NCBI GenBank assembly: GCA_030760725.1
Contig: JASWHV010000005.1
Location: forward strand, 91,084,622 to 91,148,621
DNA length: 64,000 nt
Source: Neostapfia colusana
Lineage: Eukaryota > Streptophyta > Magnoliopsida > Poales > Poaceae
Reading direction: 5' to 3'
The notes under the pieces: model-generated
What the model was told of the DNA's origin: nothing
What the model saw: only the letters and a program-made list of their open reading frames with translations
Databases searched by the model: none
Part shown: positions 1 through 11,724 of the stretch, piece after piece
Layout: each line of letters opens with the position of its first letter
How positions within the stretch are numbered: the stretch's first letter is position 1
Made by a program: the position numbers and the translations under genes

Positions 1-203
1 TCATCTTCCATGTCGTCTTCGAATGGTTCCACCTTTTCCGGGTCCTCTTCCACATGCATAGAGCTATTGACTTCATCTTCATCATGAGGTTCCATCTTCA
101 CCTATTCCCAATATGGTCCATTGGACACCTCAATGGGGTTAAGTGCACTCCCAAGTGGTGGTGGACGAGTCCTTATGCGTGCTGTGTCCCCAATCACAGG
201 CAT
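1..203 (-). pseudogene. Family D accessory ORF, 5' end (left D copy)
   Basis: This is the N-terminal part of the accessory ORF that lies between the primer binding site and gag in family D. It runs off the left window edge. The ATG is at 201-203 and is preceded on the minus strand by TAG at the end of a pyrimidine-rich stretch, as in the other copies. It is nearly identical to the start of the right D copy (ATG at 61024-61026), sharing the basic start and the acidic stretch. A G-to-T change makes an in-frame TAG where the right copy reads GAG (motif PYWEEV becomes PYWE-stop), so this copy is broken. The function is unknown. Confidence 0.6.
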
Positions 204-453
204 CTATAAATAAGACATGAGAAACTTTAGAGAAGAAGAAAATAACTCCAAAACTTCAGAAGCTATGAAGCAAGCAAACAAAAGTGTTGCTGTCCAAAAT
301 AAGAGAAAAAGGGGGGCTGAAAATAGCACTTTACGGTGGCTGAATTGACAAGTAAAGTGCAGCAGCAAGCAATTTTCGAAAATAATAGTTTAGAGGGGTG
401 TTCCTATGTGTTTTAGTCCATTCTACCCAGGCTTACGTTCTATGTTCAACATG
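204..453 (-). other. Family D leader between PBS and accessory ORF
   Basis: AT-rich leader of the left D element, matching 61027-61281 of the right copy. It ends at a 3' splice-site-like sequence next to the accessory ATG, so it is probably the end of an intron. No other coding signal is seen. Confidence 0.5.
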
Positions 454-465
454 GCTCTGGTACCG
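454..465 (-). promoter_or_regulatory. Degenerate primer binding site (initiator tRNA-Met type)
   Basis: The plus strand reads gctctggtaccg, two bases different from gctctgatacca, which is the reverse complement of the 12-base tRNA-iMet PBS seen in the other five sites. It lies three bases before the LTR start at 469. Confidence 0.7.
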
Positions 466-468
466 ATT

Positions 469-1224
469 TGTGACACCCGGTTCCAAAAATGAACCAAGTG
501 AATGCATATGTGTGCCCAGGATGTTCATCACACATACACATGTACTCCACAAACTGAATTCAGAATATAACCATGAATAAATAGTGTTTAAGTACTTTAT
601 TACAATGACTCAATGTCTCACTCATGAACATCTAACTTATTCATGCAGCGGAAGTCTCTAAACGACAGCAGAAAATAACTAAAACAGCAGGCTCCAACTT
701 CAACTCCACAGGCATGTTGACGGTAGTGCGCACGCCTAGTACTCCACATGTTCCTTGAAGAACTCTTCTCCTGTAGCTGATGTATATGTGGGAATGCAAG
801 GGTGAGTACATGTCGTACTTAGCAAGTGCGGGAAAGGTATGACATGTAGCTTAAAACAAAGTAGGCAATAAAAAGGTTCATTGCAGCAAGCAAATTTTAT
901 TTCACAAATATGGTAAAAACAGAAACTATTTCTAGGTGAGTTTAATCCCATCACAACCAAGTAATTTCATCAACATTCCTTCATCATAATTTGACATTTA
1001 TCAAGCTTCAACCAGACAATAATCTTTCTCAAGTTCATCTCATACTCATATATATTCATAACCATCTCATTTTCATAGAACCGAAACCAAATTCATTGTC
1101 ATGACCCAAAAAAGTCCCAAAATCAATCCCAATGACCATACCATAACCATACCGAATAAAATTCCCAAGTTTTGCCTCTAATCATGGAAGTTTGCCAGGT
1201 ACTTGTGACCGGAAGCACGACTAT
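469..1224 (-). repeat. Family D LTR, piece 1 of 3
   Basis: LTR beginning TGTGACACCC, homologous to 61297-62040. It is interrupted at 1224 by the CACTA element; TAT at 1222-1224 is the target duplicated at 32934-32936. The homologous D LTR at about 62031-62045 preserves the uninterrupted site. Summed over its three pieces this LTR is about 2.77 kb. It carries D internal sequence on both sides, so it served as 5' LTR for the left copy and 3' LTR for the right copy. Confidence 0.9.
736..776 (-). CDS. LTR-embedded small gene, exon 2 (family D, first LTR)
   Basis: Short acidic coding exon of the LTR gene. It begins after a good acceptor (CAG at 777-779), contributes 2 nt to a split codon, encodes 12 residues ending EHVEY and stops at TAG 736-738. 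The D-right copy (61564-61604) has the same length and stop, with only conservative changes (FFK against YFE). Exon 1 lies at 33682-33768, because the CACTA element sits in the intron. Confidence 0.5.
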
Positions 1225-1440
1225 CACTACAAGAAACAGGGAATAGGCTGTCGGGTTCTTTAGAGCCGTCGGGGCTGACGCATATAATCGAATTATGACT
1301 GTCGGTTTACGCAGACCGACGCATATAATCTATAACCGTCGGTCTGCCTGGCCAAACCGTTGGCCGAACCGACAAAACCGACGGCTAAAATAAAGCCGTC
1401 GGCAAGGTGGCCGACAGTCATAATCGTGGGCCCATCGACT
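1225..1440 (+). repeat. CACTA left terminal and subterminal repeats
   Basis: TIR at 1225-1241, then at least seven copies of CCGTCGG/CCGACGG or close variants in both orientations up to about 1415. Such arrays bind the element's own transposase in known CACTA elements; that role is inferred here. Confidence 0.85.
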
Positions 1441-1812
1441 TTGTGCCCGCGTGTCCCCGAAAACCTATTCGCGCCCGCGTGTCCCCGAAAACTGAATCCT
1501 GCCTCACGCCGCCGCCTCCCGCCAATCCCTACCTCACACACCGCCGCCGCCTCGCCGTCGCCGCCACCGCCTCCCGCCGCCGCCGCCTCGCTGTCGCCAC
1601 CTCCCGCCGCCGCCGCCTCCAGCCGCCAAGCCCCGCCTCCCGAGCTCGGATCCCCGGCCTCCCGCCTCCCGCCACCGCTACCGAGCCCCACCGCCCGCCT
1701 CCCGTGCTCCGCCTCCCGCCGCCGCCTCCCGCCTCACCAGCACCGCGCCCGCCTCCCGCCTCCCGCCTCCCGAACCCCGGCCTCCCGAGAAGAGCCCCGC
1801 CGGAGAGGTTAA
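1441..1812 (+). other. GC/CT-rich 5' exon or leader of the CACTA transposase gene
   Basis: Strongly skewed CCGCC/CCTCCCGCC repeats from 1510 to 1800, ending in GAGGTTAAG followed by a GTAATC donor-like site at about 1813. Open frames here are proline-rich consequences of the repeat, and I do not call a protein. Probably a 5' UTR exon spliced to the exon that holds ATG 2493. Confidence 0.4.
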
Positions 1813-2492
1813 GGTAATCCCGATTGTTACTTTTTAATTTTTCCCTTCCGTGATTGATTACGATGATTACTTGTTGATATTGTCACACTAATAGGATTAT
1901 GTGAGCTTGGTTAAATGTATATGCGAATTGAATGTATTAGCGAGTTAAATGTATGTGCGAGTTGATATTGTCACACTAATATGTACACGTCACACTAATA
2001 TATATATGTCACACTAATATTCACACAATGCAAGTTGAATTAGCAATAGTTAATGTGTAAATGTAAGCTTCATTGTAATTTGATAGTTAACTTGTACTAA
2101 TTTAAGGTGTAATAATTGAACATGTACATTATGTGACTTTGAATGTTTAGTTTGAAGATTTTGTATCTTGATTAATGTATTATGTCCTACGTGCGTTAGT
2201 GCATGATACGCTTCAACCTGACACGACACGCATTAAAAACGTTCGTGTCGTATAAGATGATTCTAGTCGTAATGTATGCAACAAGACAAGTACGGAGGCT
2301 TATATGGACGATGGACCCGGATTTGGAACTTTCAACTCTGTCCAACTTTCCCCCTCCCTCTCTCGTTCTTTTCTCTCTTGTAAATGATTGAATCATGAAA
2401 ATGAGTGACAATCTTGAGGCGATGTAGGGGCTGTCACATAACATAAAAATAAACTAATGATGATTTGTCTGCTTTGAAGGTATAAGCTGAAA
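1813..2492 (+). other. AT-rich intron-like segment of the CACTA 5' region
   Basis: Low-complexity AT-rich DNA with repeats of cacactaatat (about 1970-2020). It ends near an acceptor-like tract (ttgtctgctttgaag, about 2464-2478) 14 bases before the transposase ATG. No gene is seen. Confidence 0.4.
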
Positions 2493-3209
2493 ATGAGTGA
2501 CGATCGTGAGGCGATGTATGCTGGTTGGAGTTCAACTGGTGCGCACACTACGGAATGGGCTCGTATCACGGATGTTTTCATTAAGCAAGCCTTTGCTAGT
2601 GGTGCTCGCGTTGCGAAGTGTCCGTGTACCAAGTGTCGTAATCGTCGACGTCTGTATAAGTTTGAAATTGAGGTGCACCTTTGCAAGCATGGATTTATGC
2701 CCGACTACTTAGTGTGGAATGAGCATGGGGAGATGGATCATGAAAGTTAGTTGCACGAAAATGAGGATGAAGATTGGATGGATGAGATGTTAGCGGACGT
2801 TGCTAGAGAGTACGAAGAGCGGTCACCGCCGAAGGAGGTGGAGACGTTTTACAAGCTTCTTGCCGGCGCAGATGAAAAAGTGTATGAGGGAGCGAAAGTG
2901 ACCGTTTTGCAGACAGTGACACGACATATGGCGATGAAGTCGAAGTTCAATTTCGCAAACAATTGCTACAATGGTATCTTGAAACTGATTAATGATATCC
3001 TTCCGTCGAATCATAAGATGCCGAATAACATATACCATTCTAAGAAGATTTTGGCCGATCTGGGCATGAATTATGAGAAGATTGATGCGTGCGAGAATAA
3101 TTGCATGTTGTTTTGGAAGGAACACAAGAACGATACTCATTGTATGCATTGCAAGACATCTAGATATGTGGAGGTTGAGAACGATGATGGAGAAGAAATA
3201 ACTACAAAA
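2493..3209 (+). pseudogene. CACTA tnp2-type transposase, N-terminal half
   Basis: N-terminal part of a CACTA transposase that would act in the nucleus on the element ends. Residues 1-86 match the transposase-associated domain, with the CPCTKC cysteine motif, a basic RNRRR patch, HLCKHGF and the W of YLVWNEHGE. After an in-frame TAG at 2748-2750 the same frame continues with the conserved region before the catalytic domain (LPSNHKMP, CMLFW, and H/C motifs ending in KTSRY). Element A1 interrupts the frame at 3209. Removing one CAAAA copy restores the frame into 30149. Disabled by the stop and the insertion. Confidence 0.85.
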
Positions 3210-3394
3210 CGACACGACCCCACGGTCTTGTCGAGCCAGGATCACGCTGAGGGGTGCTGCGTTGCACAACACCGGATAACACACATCAAAGGTACAAAGC
3301 GGAAGCAAAGTTTATTACATAAAGGGGTTTATGAACATTTGTACAACAAAATATGTTCAGTCTACACTCACGGGCGTAGACTACGCATCGAGTT

Positions 3395-3415
3395 CACGTT
3401 CAGCCCGTGAACGTG
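3395..3415 (-). promoter_or_regulatory. Conserved palindrome in family A LTR
   Basis: CACGTTCA and TGAACGTG arms around a 5-base loop, just beyond the stop position of LTR-gene exon 2. Also at 7874-7894 and 21495-21515, near 26748, and imperfectly near 13140. It would form an RNA hairpin near the U5 end of the transcript. Confidence 0.55.
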
Positions 3416-4407
3416 TCCCCGCTAGCACGCACACACACTGACACGACGGCGTGCACGACTCCCACTCGACGGGGTTCCCCTCCTGGGGTTCCGTCTCCTC
3501 CTCGGGAGTCCCTTCCTCATAGAACCCTGCAAAAGCTTCAAACACAAGCAGTGAGCACGAAGGCTCAGCAAGACTGACCCATCTCTCCTAAACATGAAAC
3601 TTCTACATGGAGGGTGATAGGTTACATGAGGCAAAATGAGTTGCAAGGACTCGCCTAATTAGTGGGACCTTACTTTCAAGTTTTAGCAGCAGGTTGTGGA
3701 GAACCTTACGCTAAGGCACATGAGAGAGCCGCAATCAAACAAGAAACGCATTTCTCTCATGTACTTTGCCCAAAGTTGAAAAGAACTTTAGTTAGCTCTA
3801 AACTACAACAAATCATTAACAATCCAAGTTCATCTTTCAATCAGCAACATTTTAACTTGTATCTAGCCTGTTCTTTCTATGTCACGGTACAGTGAACAAG
3901 TGGTACTCACTGACCGCGAGGGACAGCGATTATAATCGATTTACACCTGCAGGGTTACCCGAATAACCCATCACGTACGCCCGTACTGGATGTTGTCTAC
4001 AGAAACCATCACGTACGCCGTACGCAACCACCTTTCACCCGTTAGCCAAATATTGAACCGGTCCTATCATCTCGAGCAAGAGGTCTCTGTATGTGCATCT
4101 CAGTGCCGTCAGCCGATTTACACCTCAAGCTCTCAACCTACCCTCTGAACGACAGGCAATGCCTCAATATCCCGCTACCCGAGTTACATCGGTTTCCCGG
4201 TTTCCATATAGCCGGTAGGTCTTTGGTACTGTTCTAGCTTGTTAGACAGGCCCGCACACGGCTCGGTCCTCAATCGACACAAGCGGAGCTATAGCACACA
4301 GGCCCCAAAGTCCTGCTGCCCTTACTCTCCGCTCGGTCTCATTTTTCTTGCCATGTGTTTCATTTGCTATCTCTACCCGAGCATTGTGCCTCTAGCCTAT
4401 TCTTGTG

Positions 4408-4425
4408 AGTAGTTCCAACTACTCG
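4408..4425 (-). promoter_or_regulatory. Conserved stem-loop GAGTAGTT-CC-AACTACTC
   Basis: Near-perfect 8-9 bp inverted repeat present in the complete family A LTRs (for example 22505-22524) and in variant form in family B (about 35871-35889). It lies inside the intron between exons 1 and 2 of the LTR gene. Role unknown. Confidence 0.5.
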
Positions 4426-4785
4426 ACTTGTACCAGATCCTACACTATCTTAGCATTGCAGCAGCTAACGGGGTTTTCAATCCTAATCCCAACCCATGGC
4501 TTTCTTGGCTATGCATTTGGGTTTCAATCAAGACTCTAATGCAAGAAGTCATTGGTACTCAAAGAAAGTTCTCAAAACAGTAAAAACTTGTAAAAAGGTT
4601 AATACAAACCGGAGCTTGCCTTGCTGCTCTTGGTCGTAGGCTAGCTGTTCTTCCGGAGTGACGAAGTCTAAGACTTCAGGCTCCTCCTCAACCTTAGCGA
4701 CTACATGAGGTAAAAAGTACATGTATCAATTTAAATGCCTTTGATTGGAATTAAACTTGTGAAGGTTCTAAGTCCCACTAGACAA

Positions 4786-6192
4786 ATCAGATATGGACTA
4801 TCGGTGGGTAGTATTTGCAAGCTGTGTTTAGCAATGAAAGCTTGGCTAATAAAATTGTGTGTGGCACCTGAATCAAACAGTACTATGGCGGGATGCTGGT
4901 GGAGTAGGAACATACCCGCAAGGATTGGCTCACCCTCCGGCACGTCCTCTATGGCAAGTTGGTGGACGGTGCCGGGCCTAGGGTTTGCCCGCCGCGCATT
5001 AGTAGGGTTCCGGGGCTGATTCCTCCCTGGAAGTTGCGGTGCAACTCCGCCGCCTTGCCTCTCCGGACAACTGCTGGCGAAGTGTCCTGGACGACCACAT
5101 TTGTAGCATGTGGCCGCTGCTTGTCCGGTGCTTGGGAGACGAAAGCCCGGCATGCGCTGCTGAGGTGCATACGCACGCGGCATCGCCCGCTGCTGCGGTT
5201 GTTGCTGCGGAGGTGGTGCTGGCAGTGCCGGCCCGAATGCCGGCGACGAATATGGCCGATTGCGGAATGGCATCGGCCTCTGTGGTGGCTGCCAGCGTGG
5301 ACCTGATGGTGGACGATTCACCATATGATATTTCTGAGAAGGACCACTTCCTTCTCCGGTACTTTGCGGCGCGCTTCGCTTTCTTTCCGCTGCCGCTAAC
5401 TCCTTGCCGGAGTCCTCCTGAACAATCGCAGCATCAATTATATCGTTGAGGCTGCCGCGATTGAACATCGCCAGTTTGTCCTTCAGGAGCGGGTTAAGCC
5501 CCTGGTAGAATTGATCCCGCCGCTTCTCGTCGGTATCGGCATGATACGTAGCATAGAGCACGAGATCGTTGAACGCCCTGGAATATTCCAGCACGTTCCG
5601 GCTCCCTTGTTGCAGGCGTAAGAACTCCTGCGTCTTCCTCTTCATGAGACCCGGCGGTATATGATAGGCCCTGAAGGCCGTCCGGAACTCCGCCCAGGTC
5701 ATAACTCGGTCGGTGGGCTGTGAAGCACAGTAGTTCTCCCACCACGTGCTCGCGGATCCCTGGAGCTGCTGGACCGCGAACTGAGTCTTGCGCTGCTCAC
5801 TCACTTGGAGCAGCCCGAACTTCATTTCCATCGTGCGGAGCCAGTTGTCCTCATCGAGGGGTTCATCCGCCCTTGAGAATACCGGGGGATGAGTCGCTAT
5901 AAGTCGGAGTAGGAGCTCTGCTGGCGCTCCTCACAATCTTGACGACTCTCTGGTCGATACATATTTGCGATGAGAGTTTGCAGCAACTCCGCGTGCTGCT
6001 GATGAGAACCCGCCATTGCCGCAACGATGTCGGCCGATGTAACCGTTGGTGGTGGCGGTGGCGGTGGCGGTGTTTGTTGTTGCTGTTGCTGCTGTTGTTG
6101 TTGCTTTCCCAAGGAGTCCTCGGGAGGCTGTTGGGAGATTTCTCCCCCATGACTAGAACCCCAACGTCCGGGTTGGCACGAGTACGAGTCAT
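4786..6192 (-). pseudogene. gag: A1 gag and start of protease, truncated
   Basis: Minus-strand Gag that would form the intracellular particle and bind RNA. ATG at 6190-6192 begins MTRTRANPDVG, one base after a CAG acceptor. A polyQ/polyP tract at about 6040-6105 (CAG/CCG repeats on the coding strand) is followed by the retrotransposon Gag domain, with AYHIPPGLMKRK near 5650. The CX2CX4HX4C zinc knuckle is at about 5067-5108 and the protease motif LFDSGAT has its Asp codon at 4872-4874. Frameshifts near 6170 and 5900 break it, and the frame is cut at about 4786 by fusion to LTR sequence. RT, RNase H and integrase are absent. Confidence 0.88.
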
Positions 6193-6465
6193 TCTGAAAT
6201 TTAAAACAGCAGCGATCAGCACATGTCATACTTAAAATTCCATATGAAACAGCAGGTATTGAAGTGACGCATGAATAATTTGCACAACATTCACATATAT
6301 TGATAAAGCATAAACTTTATACAAGATACATTATTCTCGGGTCTCCGAGAAGTCGTGCTCATGTCGTCACTACCTATACATACGCTACTGCCTACACGAC
6401 ATGTCACTGGTTACAAAAGTTTGGGTAACACTTCTCTGGTTGCCCTACTTGGCAACGGTAACCTC
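6193..6465 (-). other. A1 spacer between accessory ORF and gag
   Basis: Intron-like AT-rich spacer ending (minus strand) in tttaaatttcag then A-ATG, with a CTGAT branch-point-like motif upstream. Same layout at 18615-18925 in A2. Confidence 0.45.
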
Positions 6466-7410
6466 CTACTCGGAGTAGAACTCGACCTCCTGTTGGTCGT
6501 CCTCCTCCGGTACCTCTGCTGGTGGCTCCAGATCTACAACCTCCTCTCCCATCTCGGGTTCTCCCATTGCCGGAAGACCCAAGACCACCTGTATGCCCAA
6601 TACCGGAGGTACGAGGTCCTGCAACGCGTGCACCTCGTCCATGGCTTGGTTGTAGTCTTCTTCCCACCCTTGCCCCTCCTCAATAGCATCATCCCGCTCT
6701 TGAGTATGGACCTCATTCTGCTGGGTCAGAGCCTGCACCTGCTGTTGCAAAGCCGTGATGTCGACACGGCTTTTCCTCTTCGCCTTCTTCAGACGATGCA
6801 ACTGATTATGCTGTTTGTTCAGTCGCTTGATCGTCGGAAGGAGCACATTGCGGAGTGCGCTGTGAGCACTCTCGAAATGGTTTCTACGCCTGGTGCTTTC
6901 CTTAATCTTTGCAGCGAGACACTCTGTATGAACAGCTTGGCTGTCCATCACGGCTTTTCCTGCCTTCAATTGGAGACTAATTTTTGCCTCCGCGGGATTG
7001 TACCTTGGAAAACCCGGATCGGTTGCCTCCATGTACCTCCCTTCCTATACGTGATTAGCCCGTCCCTCCACCAGAACGAACGCGTATGGAGTGCCCTCCA
7101 TAGCTCTCATGTGTAGCTGGCAGAAATGCGACATGGTGTCGCGGGCTGCCACTTGCCACATTCCTTCCGGCTGTTTACCTCTCACCGTAACGGTGAACGG
7201 CGCCCAACCGGGTGGCGTAGGTCCTGCAGGAACCTCGACATGGGTCATCCACGTCTTGTTCCCCTCCTCGCCTTCTTCCTTGGCGAAGTACTGCGGCATC
7301 TTGTTGTACCCAAAATATTGAAGCATTTGCCTCAACGTTTCCGGATAGCCGCTGCGGTGAGAACAGTGGGATTCCACCCACCCGTTCTCGAACTGTTTAT
7401 CTGCTGTCAT
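6466..7410 (-). pseudogene. A1 accessory ORF upstream of gag
   Basis: Additional ORF in the same sense as gag-pol and upstream of it. ATG 7408-7410 is directly preceded by TTTTTACAG. The first about 115 codons hold a compact region with W, AA and DT motifs (MWQVAARDTM) and a short His/Cys segment. The following about 100 codons are coiled-coil-like, with heptad Leu/Ile and a basic LKKAKRKSR patch, and the C-terminus is acidic (DDQQEVEFYSE). One TAG near 7043 splits the frame, where A2 has TGG. I do not recognise it as a named family. Confidence 0.75.
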
Positions 7411-7684
7411 CTGTAAAAACATATTTGAGAAATGTCAAATATTTATTTGAACAGTAAACCATTGCTTTATAACATAAGACATGTCATTGAACTCATAAAA
7501 CTTGGAAACATAGTTCAAATTTAAACAAATTTGACTGCTGATCTGCTGTCCAATCATGACAGCCCTGACCAGTTTCCATTTCAACCTGATTTAGACCATG
7601 CTAAAGGCAAAACGAATTCTGGAGCTCAACATCAAAGTTAAAGCTAACTTCAATAGCTTTCCAGAAAGTATTTGCTTAGCCTCA
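7411..7684 (-). other. A1 leader, part left of the A2 insertion
   Basis: Non-coding leader matching 19832-20103 of A2. It ends at AGATC (7685-7689), where A2 inserted. The uninterrupted sequence is seen at about 20100 in A2's own leader. Confidence 0.75.
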
Positions 7685-7689
7685 GATCT

Positions 7690-10600
7690 GACACGACCCC
7701 ACGGTCTTGTCGAGCCAGGATCACGCTGAGGGGTGCTGTTGCACAGCACCAAATAACACACATTAAAGGCACAAAGCGGAAGCAAAACTTTTATTACATA
7801 AAGTGGTTTATAAACATTTTTACATCAAAATAGGTCCAGTCTACACTCACGGGCGTAGACTACGCATCAAGTTCACGTTCAGCCCGTGAACGTGTAATTG
7901 CTAGCACGCACACACATTAACACGGCGGCGTGCACGACTCCCACTCAACGGGATTCCCCTCTTGGGGTTCTGCCTCCTCTTCGGGAGTCCCTTCCTCATA
8001 GAACCCTGCAAAAGCTTCAAACACAAGCAGTGAGCACGAAGGCTCAGCAAGACTGACCCGTCTGTCCTAAACATGGAACTTCTACATGGGGTTGATAGGT
8101 TACATGAGATCAAAATCATTTGCAAGGACTCGCCTAATTAGTAGAGCCTTACTTTCAAGTTTTAGCAGCAGGTTGTGGAGAACCTTACGCTAAGGCACAT
8201 GAGAGAGCTGCAATCAAACAAGAAACACATTTCTCTCATGTACTTTGCCCAAAGTTGAAAGGAACTTTAGTTAGCGCTAAACTATAACCAATCATTAACA
8301 AGCAAAGCCCATCTTTCAATCAGCAACATTTTAACATGTAACTAGCCTGTTCTTTCTACGTCACGGTACAGTGAACAAGTGGTACTCACTGACCGCGAGG
8401 GACGGCGATTATAATCGATTTACACCTGCAGGGTTACCCGAATAACCCGTCACGTACGCCCGTACTCGATGTTGCCTACAGCAACCATCACGGACGCCGT
8501 ACGCAACCACCTTTCACCCGTCAGCAAAATATTGAACCGGTCCAATCGTCCCGAGCAAGAGGTCTCTGCATGCGCATCTCAGTGCCGCCAGCCGATTTAG
8601 ACCTCGAGCTCTCAACCTACCCTCTGAACGACGGGCAATGCCTCAATACCCAGCTACCCGAGTTACATCAGTTTCCGGTTCCCATATAGACGGTAGGTCT
8701 TCGGTACTGTTCTAGCTTGTTCAACAGGCCCACACACGGCTCGGTCCTCAATCAACACAAGCGGAGCTATAGCACACAGGCCCCAAAGTCCTGCTGCCCT
8801 TACTCTCCGCTCAGTCTCATTTTTCTTGCCATGTGTATCATGTGCTATCTCTACCCGAGTCGAGTGCCTCTAGCCTATGCTCGCGAGTAGTTCCAACTAC
8901 TCGACTTGTACCGAATCCTACTCTATCTTAGCATTGCAGTAGCTAACGGGGTTTTCAATCCTAATCCCAACCCATGGCTTTCTTGGCTATGCATTTGGAT
9001 TTTTCAACAAGACTCTAGTGCAAGAAATAATGGTACTCAAGTAAGTGCTCAAAACAATAAAACTTTTAAAAAGGTTAATGCAAACTGGGGCTTGCCTTGC
9101 TGCTCTTGGTCGTAGGCTAGCTGCTCCTCTGAAGTAACGAACTCTAGGACTTCAGGTTCCTCCTCGACCTTAGCGACTACATGATATAAGAAGTACATGT
9201 ATTAATTAAATGCATTTGGATTGAGTTTTAAACTTGTGAACCTTCTAAGTCTCACTAGACAGACCCAAATACTGTGAAACTTTTACTGTGGCTTGGTTAC
9301 AACCTTAACAGAGACTTGGTCAAGTTTTAGTTGCAGAAAAGCTCATTTGAGCCCTCCACAATTAATTATGTACTTGACCTTAATTGAAGGCTTTTAGGGT
9401 GTTCTAAGGATTTTCATGAAACATGCCATGACTTTCTGAAAATTAGATTTTCAGAGGGTTCTAATGGAGTTGGTTTCACTTAATTTGAAGGTTCCTAGCT
9501 AATGATATGAGCTAAACAATTTCAGAGAAAATTCTGAAAATGTTTCTGAACATTTTCTATTTTCTCTGGAACAGTTTCATTAACCACACCATTAGGTGGA
9601 TCAAATAAGCTCAAATGGACCTGAAATTTTTATGGTAGTCCAGGGATATTTTGGTTAACATCCCAGCAAAATTTCAGAATTTTCCTCCAAGGGATTCTCC
9701 AGTTAAAATTCCAAACATTTTAAATTTTGAGGAATTAATTCTGGAGAATTAAGGATTTTCATGAAGTGAAACTTGATTTGATGGAAAGTGCTCAGAGAGC
9801 TGAATCCAACAAAATTTGATTCACTCAATTTGGAGTTTCCTATCCCAAGTTATGAGGATTTGAAGTTTGAATGAAATCTGAAAATCGGGAAAAAGTTTAA
9901 TTCTGCCGGTGGGCCACGGGGACATGTGTTGCGCGCTGAGGCGTCGGCACACCGGAGTCTACGGGGTATTTTCGCGCCAGCACACCGGATGCGAGCCGCA
10001 GCCCGATCCCGATTTGAATTTTAAGCCGCTGACAGCTAGGGTCCACCCCCTTCTTCTACCTCCCGCCGCCCGCGCTCTGCCGCTGGGGTTCCTCGCCGGA
10101 GAGCTCGCCGGCAGCCTCTGTGGAGCTCCAAGCTTCATGATTCCGGCCGCCCCTGCCTACTTTCACTCGGGGAACATGATTCCGAGCTCAGCTCGTCATG
10201 ACAATGGCCGGTACATGGTCGGCGACGAGCAGCCGCCTCGGGAAGACATTGGCCGTGTCGGCCGACCTCCTTAGCATCTCAACCACTCGAGCAACCGGTC
10301 GTGGAGCATCAGTGGACCTTAGGGAAGGTCGACATGAGCTTGCAGCAGCTTCGGGGGAGGCCCGAAGTAGGCCCTCACCGTGCGCCCGATGCCTCCCGCA
10401 TGCTCCGCCTTCGGCAAACATCGAAATACGCCAGGTACAGGGGTTCTTAGGCCAAAGGTTGTGAAGGCAACTTGTGCGCTACCGGGTCTAGTTTGTGTGG
10501 TAGCGGACTGAGGCCCTCTAATCCTTTCTAGAGTATGAATTCGACAGAACCGCACCCGAAGGTCGGTCTGTACCGAGGAAGGGGAAAACTGGAAATTCGC

Positions 10601-11724
10601 CGCCGGTGAGCAAACGCTCGGGCTGTGGCTTGGGCGTAAGCAGCACCGATCACCAGCGCGTCCAAGGGTGCCTTGGCTCGGGCGTGATCGCCTCCTGGTT
10701 GGGCTGTCCACAGGAGCCCGAAGTGCTGCGGTTCTAGGTTACCGAATTGAACTCTCGGTATAGCCTAGATCGACCGATTTCAGCTGGATTCTAGCAACGG
10801 GGAAGAAAGAGGAGGGTTCCTAGTACCTTGTCGTAGCTCTGGAGGGGACGGGGAGGCTGTGATTGGAGCTCTCCGATCGGTTCTGAGCGGCGGAGAAAAA
10901 TTTCCCGGCGCTGTGTTCTTGCGAAGACAAAATGGCGAGAGCTTCGGCCGAGGAGGGGGGCGCCTTAAGAAGGCTCTGAACCGCCTTGTGCCCGCGCGTG
11001 GCCAAGCAGCTGCTGGCGCGGCGGCCTCCCTCGGTGGCGATCGCAGCTGAAGCCCGAAGACCCGAGTGAGAAAGTCTCAGTCGGTTGAATCACTACAGTG
11101 GCTGACATGTGGGTCCCACCCGGGGTTTTAACCTCTGAAATTAACTTTGCTCTACTGCTCTAAACAGTGGAGACCAAACTAACCTCAAGTATTTGAATTA
11201 TCTGCCCCTGAGCCATTTGAATGGGGTAGAATTCAAATTGGTTTGGGTTTGACTAAATTTCAGCACACATGTAGTTTGAAATTCAAATAAGGTTTGAATT
11301 TGCTACATTTAACTTATGTCAAGCTCAACTCCAAATGGAGTGAAAATTGGTATGTGAGCTCACGAAAATGTGCTGAGCAAGAATATGTCTCTCACTTTTG
11401 AATTTATGGGATCAAAACAGTTTGAATTTGCATTTGAGTTCAAACTGCCCTCCTCCTAGCTATACCCCAAAAGTACCTCAAAAGGTTTTGAATTTGGGTG
11501 AAACTTGGCATGGACATTCCTAGCAATGTGTAGGAGTTTTCATATGCCCAGCCCCTGTATATCACATGTGGGAAATACCACTTTTGCAATATGTGAGTTT
11601 GTTCTCAAATGAGCATGTTGATGGTGGTTACTTGCTCTTCAAATGTGTTTATGAACTTGCTTCAAATAAGGTGTGTGTGTGGTGATGACACTTCAAACAT
11701 GTGTCAAAAACTGAGGCCCTTACA
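7690..11724 (-). repeat. A2-type LTR, now a solo LTR
   Basis: A complete 4035-bp LTR (TGACACG...CTTACA) flanked on both sides by AGATC (7685-7689 and 11725-11729) with A1 leader sequence on both sides. Small diagnostic differences (for example aaaacttttattac against aaagtttattac) group it with 21308-25332 and not with the A1 LTRs. It contains an AT-rich body and a GC-rich CpG block at about 9900-11090. Confidence 0.9.
7917..10421 (-). CDS. LTR-embedded small spliced gene (A2 left LTR)
   Basis: Predicted three-exon gene on the minus strand. Exon 0 is 10379-10421 (ATG, 14 codons plus 1 nt, then a GTGAGG donor), exon 1 is 9096-9176 (81 nt, acceptor ATGTAG, donor GCAAGC) and exon 2 is 7917-8005 (acceptor TTTTGCAG, stop TAA). 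Phases match at both junctions. The product would be about 70 residues, acidic and Gln-rich. The other A2 LTR has the same structure with stop TAG. The role is unknown, and the start is not conserved in the A1 LTR (AAG at the ATG position). Confidence 0.5.

Larger units (their letters stand above)
3210..4785 (-). repeat. A1 left LTR, truncated
   Basis: Matches the first part of the right A1 LTR (from 26562) up to ...cccactagaca, then jumps into the protease region. About 2.4 kb of LTR, the polypurine tract and pol were lost in the same deletion. It holds exon 1 (4620-4700) and exon 2 (3438-3526) of the LTR gene; the exon 2 stop is changed to CAG at 3438-3440. Confidence 0.85.

Noticed and set aside
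1360..1817. Two overlapping proline-rich plus-strand frames at the CACTA left end
   Set aside because: Both follow from CCGCC/CCTCCCGCC repeats in two frames and include the subterminal repeats; no conserved domain.
6404..7116. Plus-strand frames opposite the A1 accessory ORF and similar frames at 18725-19153 and 19169-19537
   Set aside because: They are antisense shadows of the minus-strand accessory ORF, with codon composition explained by that frame.
7690..11724. Reading this LTR as the terminal LTR of a full-length element starting here
   Set aside because: Both sides have AGATC and the continuous A1 leader; no polypurine tract or pol follows, so it is a solo LTR.
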